Assembly: GCF_026341855.1 (NCBI RefSeq)
Contig: NZ_JAPENW010000001.1
Span: forward strand, 62,001 to 126,000
Length of the DNA stretch: 64,000 nucleotides
Direction: 5' to 3'
Source of the DNA: Streptomyces sp. NBC_00568
GTDB taxonomy: Bacteria; Actinomycetota; Actinomycetes; Streptomycetales; Streptomycetaceae
The stretch's first letter is position 1, and each line of letters begins with the position of its first letter. Shown here one piece after another: positions 50,735 to 61,334 of this stretch. The notes beneath the pieces were generated by a model. It ran no database searches. It saw only the letters and a program-made list of their open reading frames with translations, and had not been told where the DNA came from. Made by a program: the position numbers and the translations under genes.

Positions 50735-51214
50735 TCAGCCCCCGTGGTCGTACACCGTCACGGCCAGCCCGCGGCGCACCAGCCGCTCGGTGACGAGGGG
50801 TTCGACCCGCGACCATCTGCCGCCGGCCAGGCCGCACCCGATGCGCGGCATGTGCACGGACGCGCCGAGTTCGACAGCCTTGTCCGCGAGCAGGCCGAGC
50901 GACGCGTCGATGGCCTCGTAGCGCACGGGCACGCCCTTGCTGCCGGTGCGTATCCCCCGCTGGCCCACCAGGTTCGCCACCCACACGTACGGTTCGACCT
51001 GGACGAACTGGGCCGCGCCCAGGCCGAAGTCGTTGCCCGCGCGACCGCGGTGCCAGGCCCGGTACGCCGCCTCCGGCTCCGGCCAGCGGCGTGAGAGGGC
51101 CAGCACGAAGCCCTTTCCCCAGCCCCCGATGTCGTTGCACACGTGGGCGATCAGCTTGACGCCCTTGGCCGACGGGACGGTGGCGTCACCCCGGACGTAC
51201 GTGATCTCCGACAT
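50735..51214 (-). CDS. macrodomain protein, TARG1/ALC1-like
   Basis: This 159-aa single macrodomain should bind or hydrolyse ADP-ribose derivatives. The segments AHVCNDIGGWGKGFVLALSR near 23-42 and PRIGCGLAGGRWSRV near 122-136 match the OARD1/TARG1 branch, which removes ADP-ribose from acidic residues or thymine. A DarT-type toxin partner was looked for and not found next to it. On the minus strand TACGGT (51221-51226) ends 6 nt before the ATG, so the transcript is probably leaderless. Confidence 0.88.
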   Translation of the reverse strand: MSEITYVRGDATVPSAKGVKLIAHVCNDIGGWGKGFVLALSRRWPEPEAAYRAWHRGRAGNDFGLGAAQFVQVEPYVWVANLVGQRGIRTGSKGVPVRYEAIDASLGLLADKAVELGASVHMPRIGCGLAGGRWSRVEPLVTERLVRRGLAVTVYDHGG

Positions 51215-51288
51215 GACACCACCGTAGAGGCCGCCACTGACAGTGGCCCCGCTCCGCCGTCCCGTGCGCCTACGGCTCGCGCGCCGCG

Positions 51289-52755
51289 CTAGCGGGTGAG
51301 CCTGTTCAGCTCCTGGTCCACCGCCTTCGAGACCCGGCTGCGGACCGCGAACCAGCCGCCCACGAGCAGGACGGCGATGAGCGGGACGAGGAGGAGGGTC
51401 TTGCGGCCGACCTCGGGGTCGTTCCACATCAGGCCGAGGACGGCCAGCAGGAAGGCGATGGTGACGATCTCGGTCACCGGGCTGCCGCGGAGGCGGAACG
51501 ACGGGCGGGTCACCAGCCCCTCCTCGGCCCGGCGGACGAACACCAGGTGGCAGATCATGATGATCACCCACGTGCTGATGATGCCGAGGGACGCCACGTT
51601 CAGGACGATCTCGAAGGCCTGGCTGGGCATCAGGTAGTTCAGGACGACGCCGAGCACGCACACCGCGCAGGTGAGCAGGATGCCGCCGTACGGGACCTGG
51701 CTGCGGTTCATCCTCGCGGTGAACCGGGGCGCCGAGCCCGCCGTCGCCATGGAGCGCAGGATGCGACCGGTGGAGTACAGGCCGGAGTTCAGCGACGACA
51801 TCGCGGCCGTCAGAACGACCAGGTTCATCACGTCACCGGCGGCCGGGACGCCGATCTTCGACAGGACGGTGACGAACGGGCTCTCACCGGCCGAGTAGAC
51901 CGAGCCGGGCAGCAGCAGGGTCAGCAGGACGACCGAGCCGACGTAGAACAGACCCACCCGCCACATGATCGAGTTCACCGCGCGCGGGACGACCTTCTCG
52001 GGCTCGGCGGTCTCGCCCGCGGCGACGCCGACCAGTTCGAGGGCGGCGTACGCGAAGATCACGCCCTGCATCACCAGGACGACCGGCATCATCCCGTGCG
52101 GGAGGAGGCCGCCGTGGTCCGTGACGAGCCCCGGACCGGGCGTGGTGCCGCCGACCTCGTGCTGTGTGGCCAGCAGGAAGATGCCGATCAGCATGAAGCC
52201 GACGAGGGTGGCGACCTTGACGATCGCGAACCAGAACTCCATCTCGCCGAAGATCTTCACCGAGATGAGGTTCACGGCGAGCACCACCGCGAGGGCGATC
52301 AGTGCCAGGACCCACTGCGGGATGTCGGTGAAGACGCTCCAGTAGTGCGTGTAGAGCGCGATCGCGGTGATGTCGGCGATCCCGGTCGTCGACCAGTTGA
52401 GGAAGTACATCCACCCGGCGACATAGGCGCCCTTCTCGCCGAGGAACTCGCGGGCGTACGACACGAAGGAGCCGGAAGAGGGCCGGTAGAGGACGAGCTC
52501 ACCGAGGGCGCGTACGACGAAGAAGGCGAAGACGCCGCAGACGAGGTAGGCGAGGGCGAGCGCGGGGCCCGCGTCGTGGAGGCGGCCGCCGGCTCCGAGG
52601 AAGAGCCCGGTTCCGATCGCGCCGCCGATGGCGATCATGTTGACGTGGCGGGCCTTGAGGCCCTTGCTGTAACCGGCGTCGCCCGCGTCGGCGGGCGACT
52701 GGGCCGCACCGGTGCGGGAGGCGGCCCCGGCCGTGTCTACGGCGTCCTTGCTCAC
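51289..52755 (-). CDS. amino acid permease (APC family)
   Basis: This 488-aa permease has 12 predicted membrane segments and the APC signature GLKARHVNMIAIGGAIGTGL near 32-51, with YRPSSGSFVSYAREFLG and a conserved Glu-bearing ELVGVAAGETAEPEK. It is close to the AAT subfamily (GABA, aromatic or D-Ser/D-Ala/Gly permeases); the substrate cannot be fixed. GTG at 52755 follows AGAAGG. The N-terminal 28 residues are a disordered Ala/Asp tail. Confidence 0.9.
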   Translation of the reverse strand: MSKDAVDTAGAASRTGAAQSPADAGDAGYSKGLKARHVNMIAIGGAIGTGLFLGAGGRLHDAGPALALAYLVCGVFAFFVVRALGELVLYRPSSGSFVSYAREFLGEKGAYVAGWMYFLNWSTTGIADITAIALYTHYWSVFTDIPQWVLALIALAVVLAVNLISVKIFGEMEFWFAIVKVATLVGFMLIGIFLLATQHEVGGTTPGPGLVTDHGGLLPHGMMPVVLVMQGVIFAYAALELVGVAAGETAEPEKVVPRAVNSIMWRVGLFYVGSVVLLTLLLPGSVYSAGESPFVTVLSKIGVPAAGDVMNLVVLTAAMSSLNSGLYSTGRILRSMATAGSAPRFTARMNRSQVPYGGILLTCAVCVLGVVLNYLMPSQAFEIVLNVASLGIISTWVIIMICHLVFVRRAEEGLVTRPSFRLRGSPVTEIVTIAFLLAVLGLMWNDPEVGRKTLLLVPLIAVLLVGGWFAVRSRVSKAVDQELNRLTR

Positions 52756-52996
52756 GGGTGGATCTACCTTCTGGTGCGCGCCCGGCGCACGGGGTGCGCG
52801 GGTGTCCGGATGTGCCTGGCCCGCGCCATCCCTGACGCGGCACGGACCAAGGCGCCGCCTTCCCGGGTGGATCACCTCGCATGCGGTGACACGCGTCACA
52901 CGGCCGGACATCCGCCGTGGAGATCAGGGAGACCGGGGGCGGATCAGGGAGATCGGGGGGCGTACGTCATCCGGTCGGCCGGCGCCATCGCCGCGG

Positions 52997-54832
52997 TCAC
53001 GGCGTGTACATCTCCTCGATGACGTCCGCGTGGCGCTCCCTGATCGCCCGGCGCCGCAGCTTGAGCGAGGGAGTCAGCTCACCGGTCTCCGGGCTCCACT
53101 CGCGGTCGAGCACGCGGTAGCGCTTGATCTGCTCCGGGCGGCTGAGACGGGCGTTGGCCCGGTCCACCGCTTCGGCGATCGCCTCCCGCAGGGCCGTCGG
53201 ATCGAGGCGGGCCGCCTGCTCGGGGTCCGGGACGAGGAGCGCCACGAGGTACGGGTGTCCGTCCCCGTGCACGAACGCCTGGCCGACGAGGGGATGCTCC
53301 TTGAGCGTGTTCTCGACGAGGGCGGGCGAGATGTTCTTGCCCGCCGAGGTCACGATCATTTCCTTCTTGCGGTCGGTGAGCCAGAGGAAGCCGTCCTCGT
53401 CGAGCCGTCCGATGTCACCGGTGGCGAACCAGCCGTCGGCGTCCCGGACGTCCTCCAGCGAGCCGTCGGCCCGCAGATAGCCGTCGAAGACGGTCTCTCC
53501 CCGTACGAGGATCTCGCCGTCCCCGGCGATCCGGATCTCCAGTCCGTCCAGCGGCCTGCCGACCGAGCCGAGGCGGAAGGCGGCCGGGCTGTTGGCGGTG
53601 GCGACGCCGATGGTCTCCGTCAGCCCCCAGGCGTCCATGACCGCGAGGCCGAAGCCCGCCCAGAACCGCACGACGTCCTGCGGCATCGGTGCCGAGGCGC
53701 TCGCCGTCCACTCCAGGCGGTCGAATCCGGCGAGCGCGAGGATCGGGTCGAGCACCCGCTCCTTGGCCGTGGCGTACGCCTCCCGCAGTGCGGCGGACGG
53801 CTCCTCGCCGCGCTCGCGGCACGTCACGTGCGCGCGGGCCGTCTCCATCGCCGCCTCCACGGCCGTCCGCCGCTCCTTCGGCAGTCCGGCCAGCGCGGCC
53901 CGCACGGCGGACGCGAGCTTCTCCCACACGCGCGGGACACCGAAGAACTGCGCGGGGTGCAGCTCCCGGACGACGGCGGACACCTCCGAGGGGTCCGCGC
54001 ACAGGTGGACGTGCGAGGCGCGGAACACGGGGAGGTAGATCCCGAGCATCCGCTCGGCGATGTGCGCGAAGGGCAGGTAGCAGATGTGCTCGACATGGGT
54101 GGGGAGTTCGACGAGGCGGTCGAGGGCCAGGACGTTCAGGACGACCTTGCGGTGGCTGATGCTCACACCCTTGGGCTCGCCGGTGGTGCCCGAGGTGTAG
54201 ACGACGGTGAGCGGATCGGTGGGGCGGTTCTCGTGCCAGGCCTTCTCGAACGCCTCGGAGCGGGACGCGTCCGCGGCCGTCCGGACCGGTGCGGCCTCGG
54301 CGACGGTCCCCTGTCCGGACCCTGCGGACGCCGTGGGGCGCGGGCCGCGCAGCGAGTCGTACGTGCGGTGGGTGCCCGCCTCGGACGCCTCCGCGACCAC
54401 CAGCCGCTCCAGAGGCACGCCGGCGTCCCCCAACAGGGGCTCCCAGCGCGGCAGTTCGCGCAGCCCCCCGACGATCGCGAGGCGGGCACGGCTGTGCCGG
54501 GCGATGTGCGCGACCTGTTCCGGGGCGGACGTGGAGTAGACGGTGACCGGCACGGCGCCCAGGTGGGTCAGCGCCAGGTCGCTCAGCCAGTGCTCGGGGC
54601 GGTTGCCCATCATCATGAGGACGTGGTCGCCCCGCTCGACGCCGAGACCGGCGTATCCGGCGGCGAGTCCGGCGACCTCACGGCGCACCTCGCCCCAGCT
54701 GAGGGTGGTCCAGCCGTCTTCCGTACGCCAGGACAGCGCCGGCAGATCGCCGTGGTCCTCGGCGTTGCGCAGCAGCAGGGCGGGGAGGGTGAGTTCGGCG
54801 GGCTCTCCCGGGAGTCTCAGGATCGTGGTCAT
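52997..54832 (-). CDS. long-chain acyl-CoA synthetase (AMP-forming)
   Basis: This 611-aa adenylate-forming enzyme activates a fatty acid to acyl-AMP and acyl-CoA. The P-loop is VYTSGTTGEPKGVSISH near 210, the A5-like WGLTETIG is near 405, and LTDRKKEMIVTSAGKNISP near 495 marks the C-terminal hinge. The FadD15/FAA-like sequence suggests long-chain substrates. ATG at 54832 follows AGGAGG. It is divergent from a MerR regulator, which probably controls it. Confidence 0.93.
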   Translation of the reverse strand: MTTILRLPGEPAELTLPALLLRNAEDHGDLPALSWRTEDGWTTLSWGEVRREVAGLAAGYAGLGVERGDHVLMMMGNRPEHWLSDLALTHLGAVPVTVYSTSAPEQVAHIARHSRARLAIVGGLRELPRWEPLLGDAGVPLERLVVAEASEAGTHRTYDSLRGPRPTASAGSGQGTVAEAAPVRTAADASRSEAFEKAWHENRPTDPLTVVYTSGTTGEPKGVSISHRKVVLNVLALDRLVELPTHVEHICYLPFAHIAERMLGIYLPVFRASHVHLCADPSEVSAVVRELHPAQFFGVPRVWEKLASAVRAALAGLPKERRTAVEAAMETARAHVTCRERGEEPSAALREAYATAKERVLDPILALAGFDRLEWTASASAPMPQDVVRFWAGFGLAVMDAWGLTETIGVATANSPAAFRLGSVGRPLDGLEIRIAGDGEILVRGETVFDGYLRADGSLEDVRDADGWFATGDIGRLDEDGFLWLTDRKKEMIVTSAGKNISPALVENTLKEHPLVGQAFVHGDGHPYLVALLVPDPEQAARLDPTALREAIAEAVDRANARLSRPEQIKRYRVLDREWSPETGELTPSLKLRRRAIRERHADVIEEMYTP

Positions 54833-54902
54833 GACCGCCTCCTGGCGCCGTCGGATCCGAGTGCCGCGCGGGCCGCGACCCGCGCGGCTCCTGGACGGAC
54901 GC

Positions 54903-54933
54903 TTTCACAACACCGGTGAGACAGCAATACTGT
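54903..54933 (+). promoter_or_regulatory. MerR-type promoter with 19-bp spacer
   Basis: TTTCAC (54903-54908) and TACTGT (54928-54933) are separated by 19 bp, the extended spacing MerR proteins act on. A CACCGGTG palindrome lies in the spacer (54911-54918) and an identical one at 54947-54954, 36 bp away, so both sites may bind the regulator. Confidence 0.6.
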
Positions 54934-54996
54934 TGCACCGCGCCGTCACCGGTGACCCAGGGCGCGCGGCACGATGCGAGAAGCGAGGACCTGCCC

Positions 54997-55695
54997 ATGA
55001 CGACGGACACCGAGGAGCCGACGCTCACGGTCGACGAGCTGGCCGCGCGCGCGGGCGTCACGGTCCGTACGGTCCGCTTCTACAGCGCCAGGGGCCTGCT
55101 GCCGCCGCCCGTGATCGGCCCCCGCCGCGTCGGCCACTACAGCCAGGAGCATCTGGCCCGGCTCGCGCTCATCGAGGAGTTGCAGCAACGGGGCATGACG
55201 CTGGCCGCGATCGAGCGTCATCTGACGCAGCTGCCGCCCGGTCTGAGCGCGCACGAGCTCGCCATCCACCGTGCCGTGGTGGCCTCCTGGGCGCCCGACG
55301 CGACGGAGGACGTGACCCGGGAGGAGCTGGAGCGGCGGGCCGGGCGGCCGCTCGGCGAAGCGGACCTGGAGCGGCTCGCCGCGATGGGTGTCATCGAGCG
55401 GACGGGGGACTCCGTCCGGCTGGACCCCGGGCTGCTGCGGCTCGGCGTGGAGCTCCTGGACGTACCGATCGCGCACGAGACGATCCTCGCCGCGCGGACC
55501 GTCCTGCTGGAGCACTCGAGGGCGGCGGCCCACGAACTGTCGGCCCTGTTGCGCGACGCGGTGGGGGAAGGGGAGTCCGTGGCCGCGGTGAAGTCCCTGT
55601 CGGCGCACATGCAGCCGCTGGTGGTGCAGGCGCTGCTCACCGCGTTCCAGCGCTCGCTGAAGGAGGAGCTGCGGGAGTGGCTGCGGGAGTCCTGA
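54997..55695 (+). CDS. MerR-family transcriptional regulator
   Basis: This 232-aa protein has a MerR winged helix-turn-helix at about 8-75 (LTVDELAARAGVTVRTVRFYSARGLLPPP). A coiled helix and a long C-terminal ligand domain follow, rather than a short metal-binding tail. It lies divergent from the acyl-CoA synthetase gene, so acyl-CoA or a fatty acid is a plausible effector. ATG at 54997 follows GAGGA. Confidence 0.9.
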   Translation: MTTDTEEPTLTVDELAARAGVTVRTVRFYSARGLLPPPVIGPRRVGHYSQEHLARLALIEELQQRGMTLAAIERHLTQLPPGLSAHELAIHRAVVASWAPDATEDVTREELERRAGRPLGEADLERLAAMGVIERTGDSVRLDPGLLRLGVELLDVPIAHETILAARTVLLEHSRAAAHELSALLRDAVGEGESVAAVKSLSAHMQPLVVQALLTAFQRSLKEELREWLRES

Positions 55696-55702
55696 GTCCG
55701 GG

Positions 55703-55720
55703 CCCGCCGTCCTCGGCGGG
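55703..55720. terminator. short hairpin between convergent MerR and SDR genes
   Basis: CCCGCCG-TCCT-CGGCGGG forms a 7-bp stem in a 33-bp convergent junction and could serve both genes. Confidence 0.5.
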
Positions 55721-55728
55721 GCGAGCAC

Positions 55729-56454
55729 TCACAAGTAGGCTGATCCGCCTGCCACGTTGAGAGTCTGGCCGGTCAAAAAGCCGCTGCCCTCGTCGACCAC
55801 GTAGAGCAGGGTGGAGACCAGGTCGCCCGGCCGCTGGGTCCGCGGGACTGCCTGCTGGGCGCGGACGTGCTCGAAGCCGCCGTCCGCGCCGACGGTCCGT
55901 TCGGCCGTGGCGGTACGCACCATGCTCGGCGCGATCGCGTTGACGGTGATGTCGTACGGTCCGAGCGCGGACGCCGACGCCCTGGTGAAGCCGATCAGTC
56001 CGGCCTTCGAGGAGACGTAGGCGGCCATCGTGGGCGGAGCCGTGAGGACGGCCGCCGACGCGATGTTCACGATCCGGCCCCAGCCGGCCTCCTTCAGATG
56101 CGGCAGGACGGCACGCGTCATCAGGAACGGCGCCTCCAGATTGACGCGCATGACCTTCCGCCACTCCTCGGGCGTGGTGTCCTCGAAGGCCGACTCCGGG
56201 TACACACCGGCGTTGTTGACGAGCACGTGCAGGGTGCCGAACCGGTCGATGACCTGCTCCAGCGCCGCCACGATCTGCGCCTCGTCGGTGACGTCCGCGA
56301 TCAACTCCAGATAGTCCAGCACGCGTTTCGCCGTCTCGGGCTGCGGGACCAGGTCCATGCCCGCGACCCGGTAACCGCGCCCGGCGAGCGCGACGGCGAA
56401 TTCCTGTCCGAGGCCCTGCGCCGCGCCGGTCACCAGAGCGGTACGTGTCTCCAT
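55729..56454 (-). CDS. SDR-family NAD(P)-dependent oxidoreductase
   Basis: This 241-aa classical SDR has the cofactor motif VTGAAQGLGQ near 8-17, NNAGVYPES near 80, the catalytic Ser in NIASAA near 128, and YxxxK in AAYVSSKAG near 141. It resembles sugar or polyol dehydrogenases and 3-oxoacyl reductases. It is divergent from the sugar-type ABC importer and probably acts on the imported compound or its product. Confidence 0.9.
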   Translation of the reverse strand: METRTALVTGAAQGLGQEFAVALAGRGYRVAGMDLVPQPETAKRVLDYLELIADVTDEAQIVAALEQVIDRFGTLHVLVNNAGVYPESAFEDTTPEEWRKVMRVNLEAPFLMTRAVLPHLKEAGWGRIVNIASAAVLTAPPTMAAYVSSKAGLIGFTRASASALGPYDITVNAIAPSMVRTATAERTVGADGGFEHVRAQQAVPRTQRPGDLVSTLLYVVDEGSGFLTGQTLNVAGGSAYL

Positions 56455-56495
56455 GCGCCGAGTGTGAAGAGCCGCCGGGCACCCGGCAAGAGCGC

Positions 56496-56547
56496 GTTCC
56501 ACTCGCCGGAACCGTCCTGGGGAAAGGCGCATTCCACTCGCCGGAAC
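56496..56547. promoter_or_regulatory. tandem palindromic operators between SDR and ABC importer genes
   Basis: GTTCC-ACTCGCC-GGAAC (56496-56512) and ATTCC-ACTCGCC-GGAAC (56531-56547) are near-identical inverted repeats 35 bp apart in the divergent region. They are good candidates for a regulator of the importer and dehydrogenase genes. No regulator gene is adjacent. Confidence 0.6.
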
Positions 56548-56630
56548 GGCCCTGTTGCCGCGGGCGTCCGCCGGGCCCACGCTGCGGGGCGACCCGCCCA
56601 GCGTCACCGTACGTACGGGAGCCGTGCCCG

Positions 56631-57659
56631 ATGACCGAGACCGAGCATGCCGTGGACGACGCCGAGCGTGCCCGCGAACAGGGCGGCGGCAGGCGGCGGT
56701 TGGGGGCGTTCACCCGCCGGCTGGTCCGGGACGAGCTGGGTGTGCTCGTCGTCCTCGGGCTGCTGATCGCCGGAATCGGCATCCCGTACCCGGACTTCCT
56801 CACCGGCGACAATCTGCTCACCACCGCGCACAACTCCGTCTACATCTCGCTGATGGCGTGCGGGATGGTCTTCGCGCTCGCCATGCGGGAGGTCGACCTG
56901 TCGGTGGGCGGCACCTACGCCATGTGCCTGGTCGTCGGGGCGCTGCTGGTGCGCGACGGTACGCCGCCCTGGCTGGCGGTCCCCGTGATACTCGCCACCG
57001 GCATCGCCCTGGGTGTCTTCAACGCGCTGGTCACGACGCTGCTCGCGCTGCCCTCGTTCATCGTGACGCTCGGCACCCTGATGCTCTACCGAGGTGTCGG
57101 GCTCGCGCTCGCCGACGGCCGGCAGATCACCGATCTGCCGCTCGACGACTCGTTCTTCACGCTGGCGGGCGGTGACGCGGCGGGCGTTCCGTTCGCGCTG
57201 TGGGTGCTGCTCGCCGTGGTCGTCGTCCTGACGGTCGTGCTGACGCGGACGCGCTACGGGGCACGGGTGCGGGCGATCGGCTCCAATCCCGACGCGGCCG
57301 AGTTCAGCGGCATCCCGGTGGTCCGCACCCGTGTGCAGGCGCTCGCCCTGTCCGGACTGACCACGGCCTGCGCGGCGGCGCTCGCGCTCGCGTTCTACGG
57401 GGCCGGCGACCCGACGCTCGGCCAGGGCTACGAGTTGCAGGCCATCGCCGCGTGCATCATCGGCGGCACTCCGCTGGCGGGCGGGCGCGGTTCGGTGGTC
57501 GGCGCGGTCGCCGGGGCGATGATCCTCGCCGTGGTCGCCTCCGGGCTCGTCTTCTTCGAAGTACCCATCAACTGGACGTCGTTCGCGACCGGCGGCGTGA
57601 TCCTCGTCGCGGTCGCGGCGGACAGCGCGCTGCGCAGGACCGGCCGCCGACGTCGCTGA
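56631..57659 (+). CDS. sugar ABC importer permease (RbsC/BPD_transp_2-like)
   Basis: This 342-aa membrane protein has about nine membrane segments and motifs of ribose/xylose-type permeases: MREVDLSVGGTYAM near 84-97, LPSFIVTLGTLMLYRG near 140, and GGTPLAGGRGSVVGAVAGAM near 280. It forms the channel of the importer with the next two genes. ATG at 56631 is the first start after the operator region. Confidence 0.9.
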   Translation: MTETEHAVDDAERAREQGGGRRRLGAFTRRLVRDELGVLVVLGLLIAGIGIPYPDFLTGDNLLTTAHNSVYISLMACGMVFALAMREVDLSVGGTYAMCLVVGALLVRDGTPPWLAVPVILATGIALGVFNALVTTLLALPSFIVTLGTLMLYRGVGLALADGRQITDLPLDDSFFTLAGGDAAGVPFALWVLLAVVVVLTVVLTRTRYGARVRAIGSNPDAAEFSGIPVVRTRVQALALSGLTTACAAALALAFYGAGDPTLGQGYELQAIAACIIGGTPLAGGRGSVVGAVAGAMILAVVASGLVFFEVPINWTSFATGGVILVAVAADSALRRTGRRRR

Positions 57660-57726
57660 AGTGCCCCCGGTCCGAAGACTCCCCCTTCGGACCTCAGAGC
57701 CCGTCCGGAGCCGCTTGGAGGCCGTG

Positions 57727-58797
57727 ATGCATCCCCGATTGCGTATGTTGCTCGCCGTTCCCGCCGCGCTGGCCACGCTCGCCGCCACCGCGGGGTGTGT
57801 CGACGGCAGCGGCTCCGACGGCAAGAGCGGCGAACTCCACATGGGTATCGCCGTGGCCAACATCAGCCTCAATTTCGCCCACGAGATGGTCCTCGGCGCG
57901 GAGAGCGCCGCGAGCCACCGGGGGAACATCGACTTCAAGGCGGTCGGGCCTCCCAACACGGACGGGCCCGCCGAGGTGCAGCTCTTCCAGAACCTGACCG
58001 CCCGCGCCAAGGACGGCATCGTCCTGGAGAACCTCGACCCGCCGATCTTCACCCGGCCCGCCGCGCGCGCCGTCGACCAGGGCATCCCCGTCGTCGCCCT
58101 GGACACCTCGCCGACCGAGGGCAGCAAGGTCGGCTTCTACGTGGGCAACGACAACTACGCGCTGGGCGAGCTGATGGCGAAGGAGGCGCTCGAGCGGCTG
58201 GGCGGCGACCCGAAGGGACAGATCGTGATCGGCGTGCCCAACCCCGGGACGCCGGTCCTGGACAACCGGGCCGAAGGCATCGCCGACACCTTCGCGAAGG
58301 AGGCCCCGGACGTCGAGGTCCTGGGCCCTTTCCAGACGTACAGCGATCCCGGTCAGAACTACAGTTCCTGGTCGGCGCAGGTCAACGCGCACCCCGAGGC
58401 GCTCGCCTTCCTCGGCGTCGGCGACGCCGACAGCTACAACCTCGCGAAGATCAAGAAGGCGGAGCACGGCACGTGGCTCACCGCGGGCTTCGACGTCGAC
58501 CCGAAGACCCTCGACGCGGTCAAGGACGGCTCGAACTTCGTCACCATCGACCCGCAGCACTTCCTCAAGGGCTATCTGTCCACGGCGATGCTGATCGATG
58601 CGGTCCGTGACCACGACGGCAAGCTTCCCGAGGGCTGGTTCCTGTCACCGGGCGGCGTGGTCGACACGTCCAACATCGACGAGATCATCACGCGTCAGAA
58701 GTCCGCGAAGGCCGCCTACGACTGGTACAAACCGACGATCGACAAACTGCTCGGTAACCAGAAGGCCCAGCTGAAGCCGCTGAAGGACGCGCGCTGA
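57727..58797 (+). CDS. sugar-binding lipoprotein of the ABC importer
   Basis: This 356-aa periplasmic-binding-protein-fold lipoprotein has a lipobox LAATAGC, with the acylated Cys at about 23. The mature protein is of the Peripla_BP_4 type: VANISLNFAHEM near 45 and VVALDTSPTEGSKVGFYVG near 120. GGAGG lies 5 nt before the ATG. Substrates of this family are pentoses, hexoses, polyols or autoinducer-2; the exact ligand is unknown. Confidence 0.9.
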   Translation: MHPRLRMLLAVPAALATLAATAGCVDGSGSDGKSGELHMGIAVANISLNFAHEMVLGAESAASHRGNIDFKAVGPPNTDGPAEVQLFQNLTARAKDGIVLENLDPPIFTRPAARAVDQGIPVVALDTSPTEGSKVGFYVGNDNYALGELMAKEALERLGGDPKGQIVIGVPNPGTPVLDNRAEGIADTFAKEAPDVEVLGPFQTYSDPGQNYSSWSAQVNAHPEALAFLGVGDADSYNLAKIKKAEHGTWLTAGFDVDPKTLDAVKDGSNFVTIDPQHFLKGYLSTAMLIDAVRDHDGKLPEGWFLSPGGVVDTSNIDEIITRQKSAKAAYDWYKPTIDKLLGNQKAQLKPLKDAR

Positions 58798-58798
58798 C

Positions 58799-60283
<1,485 letters not shown>

Positions 60284-60965
60284 GAGCCCTGAACGGTCGG
60301 TGTCCGGTCTGCCGGACGTGGAGTTGTGCGACTGCGGAGCGCGCCGCGCAAGGGCGGCACCCGAGGATGCGCTCTGCGCAGGTCCGTACAGCACTGAAGC
60401 AGCCGCAGAACAGCTACGTCCCGCTGCTCAAGGCAACGCAGACTTTCCGGATCCACTCGCCGACCATGGTGCCCGGCTTGCTCCAGACCGAGGGCTACGC
60501 AGCCGGGTTGCTGTCCTCGATCATGAGGTTCCGGGACATCCCCGACGACGTCGCGGACACCGGCCGCCCCGACCACGGGAACGACCACGAAGCAACCACC
60601 AGGGACATCACTTTGGGGCGCCTCCCCCGACCACGGCTTCCGACGCCGACCACAGCCCCCACCACAGCAGGTGAACGCCCTACCGAACCTCCCGATGTCC
60701 ACAGCCAGAAGGAGGTTTCCGGGAGCCGTCGGCGGGTGGGGGCGCGCGGTCGGCGCACTTCGTAGCCTTCGGCTTCCCGTCGACGGAACGGCACGGACAC
60801 CATGGGGTGGCCCTACCGGCGCCGCGGGACCAAGCACGGCTAGCGGGCTGTGAGCGGTTCGTACTGCCCGGTTGTCTCACTCCGTCCATATGGCAACGAC
60901 GGAGGCACGAGAGTGGCACGCGAGGGGCCGCCGGCTCCTGGTAGGTGGGTCACCTTGCCGAGGTG
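60284..60965. other. degraded intergenic stretch
   Basis: No intact gene is seen in 680 bp. It contains a weak GTCCGG-TCTG-CCGGAC hairpin (60302-60317) after the ABC operon, a DUF5753 fragment (60412-60561), and otherwise unremarkable sequence with lower GC in places. Confidence 0.65.
60412..60561 (+). pseudogene. fragment of a Scr1-family HTH regulator (DUF5753 domain)
   Basis: One frame encodes about 50 residues including TFRIHSPTMVPGLLQTEGYA and AGLLSSIMRFRDIPDDVA, the hallmark of the DUF5753 domain. The N-terminal helix-turn-helix and the rest of the domain are missing, so this is a remnant. Confidence 0.6.
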
Positions 60966-61334
60966 TCAGGCGCTGTTGAGCAGCTCGTGCTTGGCGGTCC
61001 GGAAGTCCGCCAGGGCCTGCGGCACCTTGTCGAAGTAGTCGTTCCAGAAGCCGGGGCGTTGCCAGAGAGCAGGGGCCAGCCTCATATGGCCGTCCTGCAG
61101 GACGAGGGTCCAGCTGGGCGGCACCTGTGCGTCGATCGTCTCGAACATCTCCGGATCCCAGAGCGACCCGGGATCGTCGTCTTCATCGTCTTCGTCCAGG
61201 ACGCGGATCATCCAGTAGTCGGGTCCAGTGATCATCTCCAGGACCGTGCAGACGCTGCCAACCCGGACGCCGGGATACTCCGGGACCGTCTCGCCGGTCT
61301 GCTGGTGAACGATCTTGATGCACCTCACTCGCAT
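60966..61334 (-). CDS. conserved hypothetical protein, 122 aa
   Basis: This small acidic protein is not assigned to a named family. It opens MRVRCIKIVHQQTGETV, has a run of acidic residues (DEDDEDDD near 48-55), and contains APALWQRPGFWNDYFDK near 87-103. It has no signal peptide or membrane segment. It resembles small actinobacterial proteins seen near mobile or toxin-immunity loci, but that link is weak. ATG at 61334 is the natural start. Confidence 0.6.
   Translation of the reverse strand: MRVRCIKIVHQQTGETVPEYPGVRVGSVCTVLEMITGPDYWMIRVLDEDDEDDDPGSLWDPEMFETIDAQVPPSWTLVLQDGHMRLAPALWQRPGFWNDYFDKVPQALADFRTAKHELLNSA

Noticed and set aside
50735..51214. DarTG-type toxin-antitoxin system
   Set aside because: The macrodomain belongs to the TARG1-like branch and no DarT-type toxin gene adjoins it.
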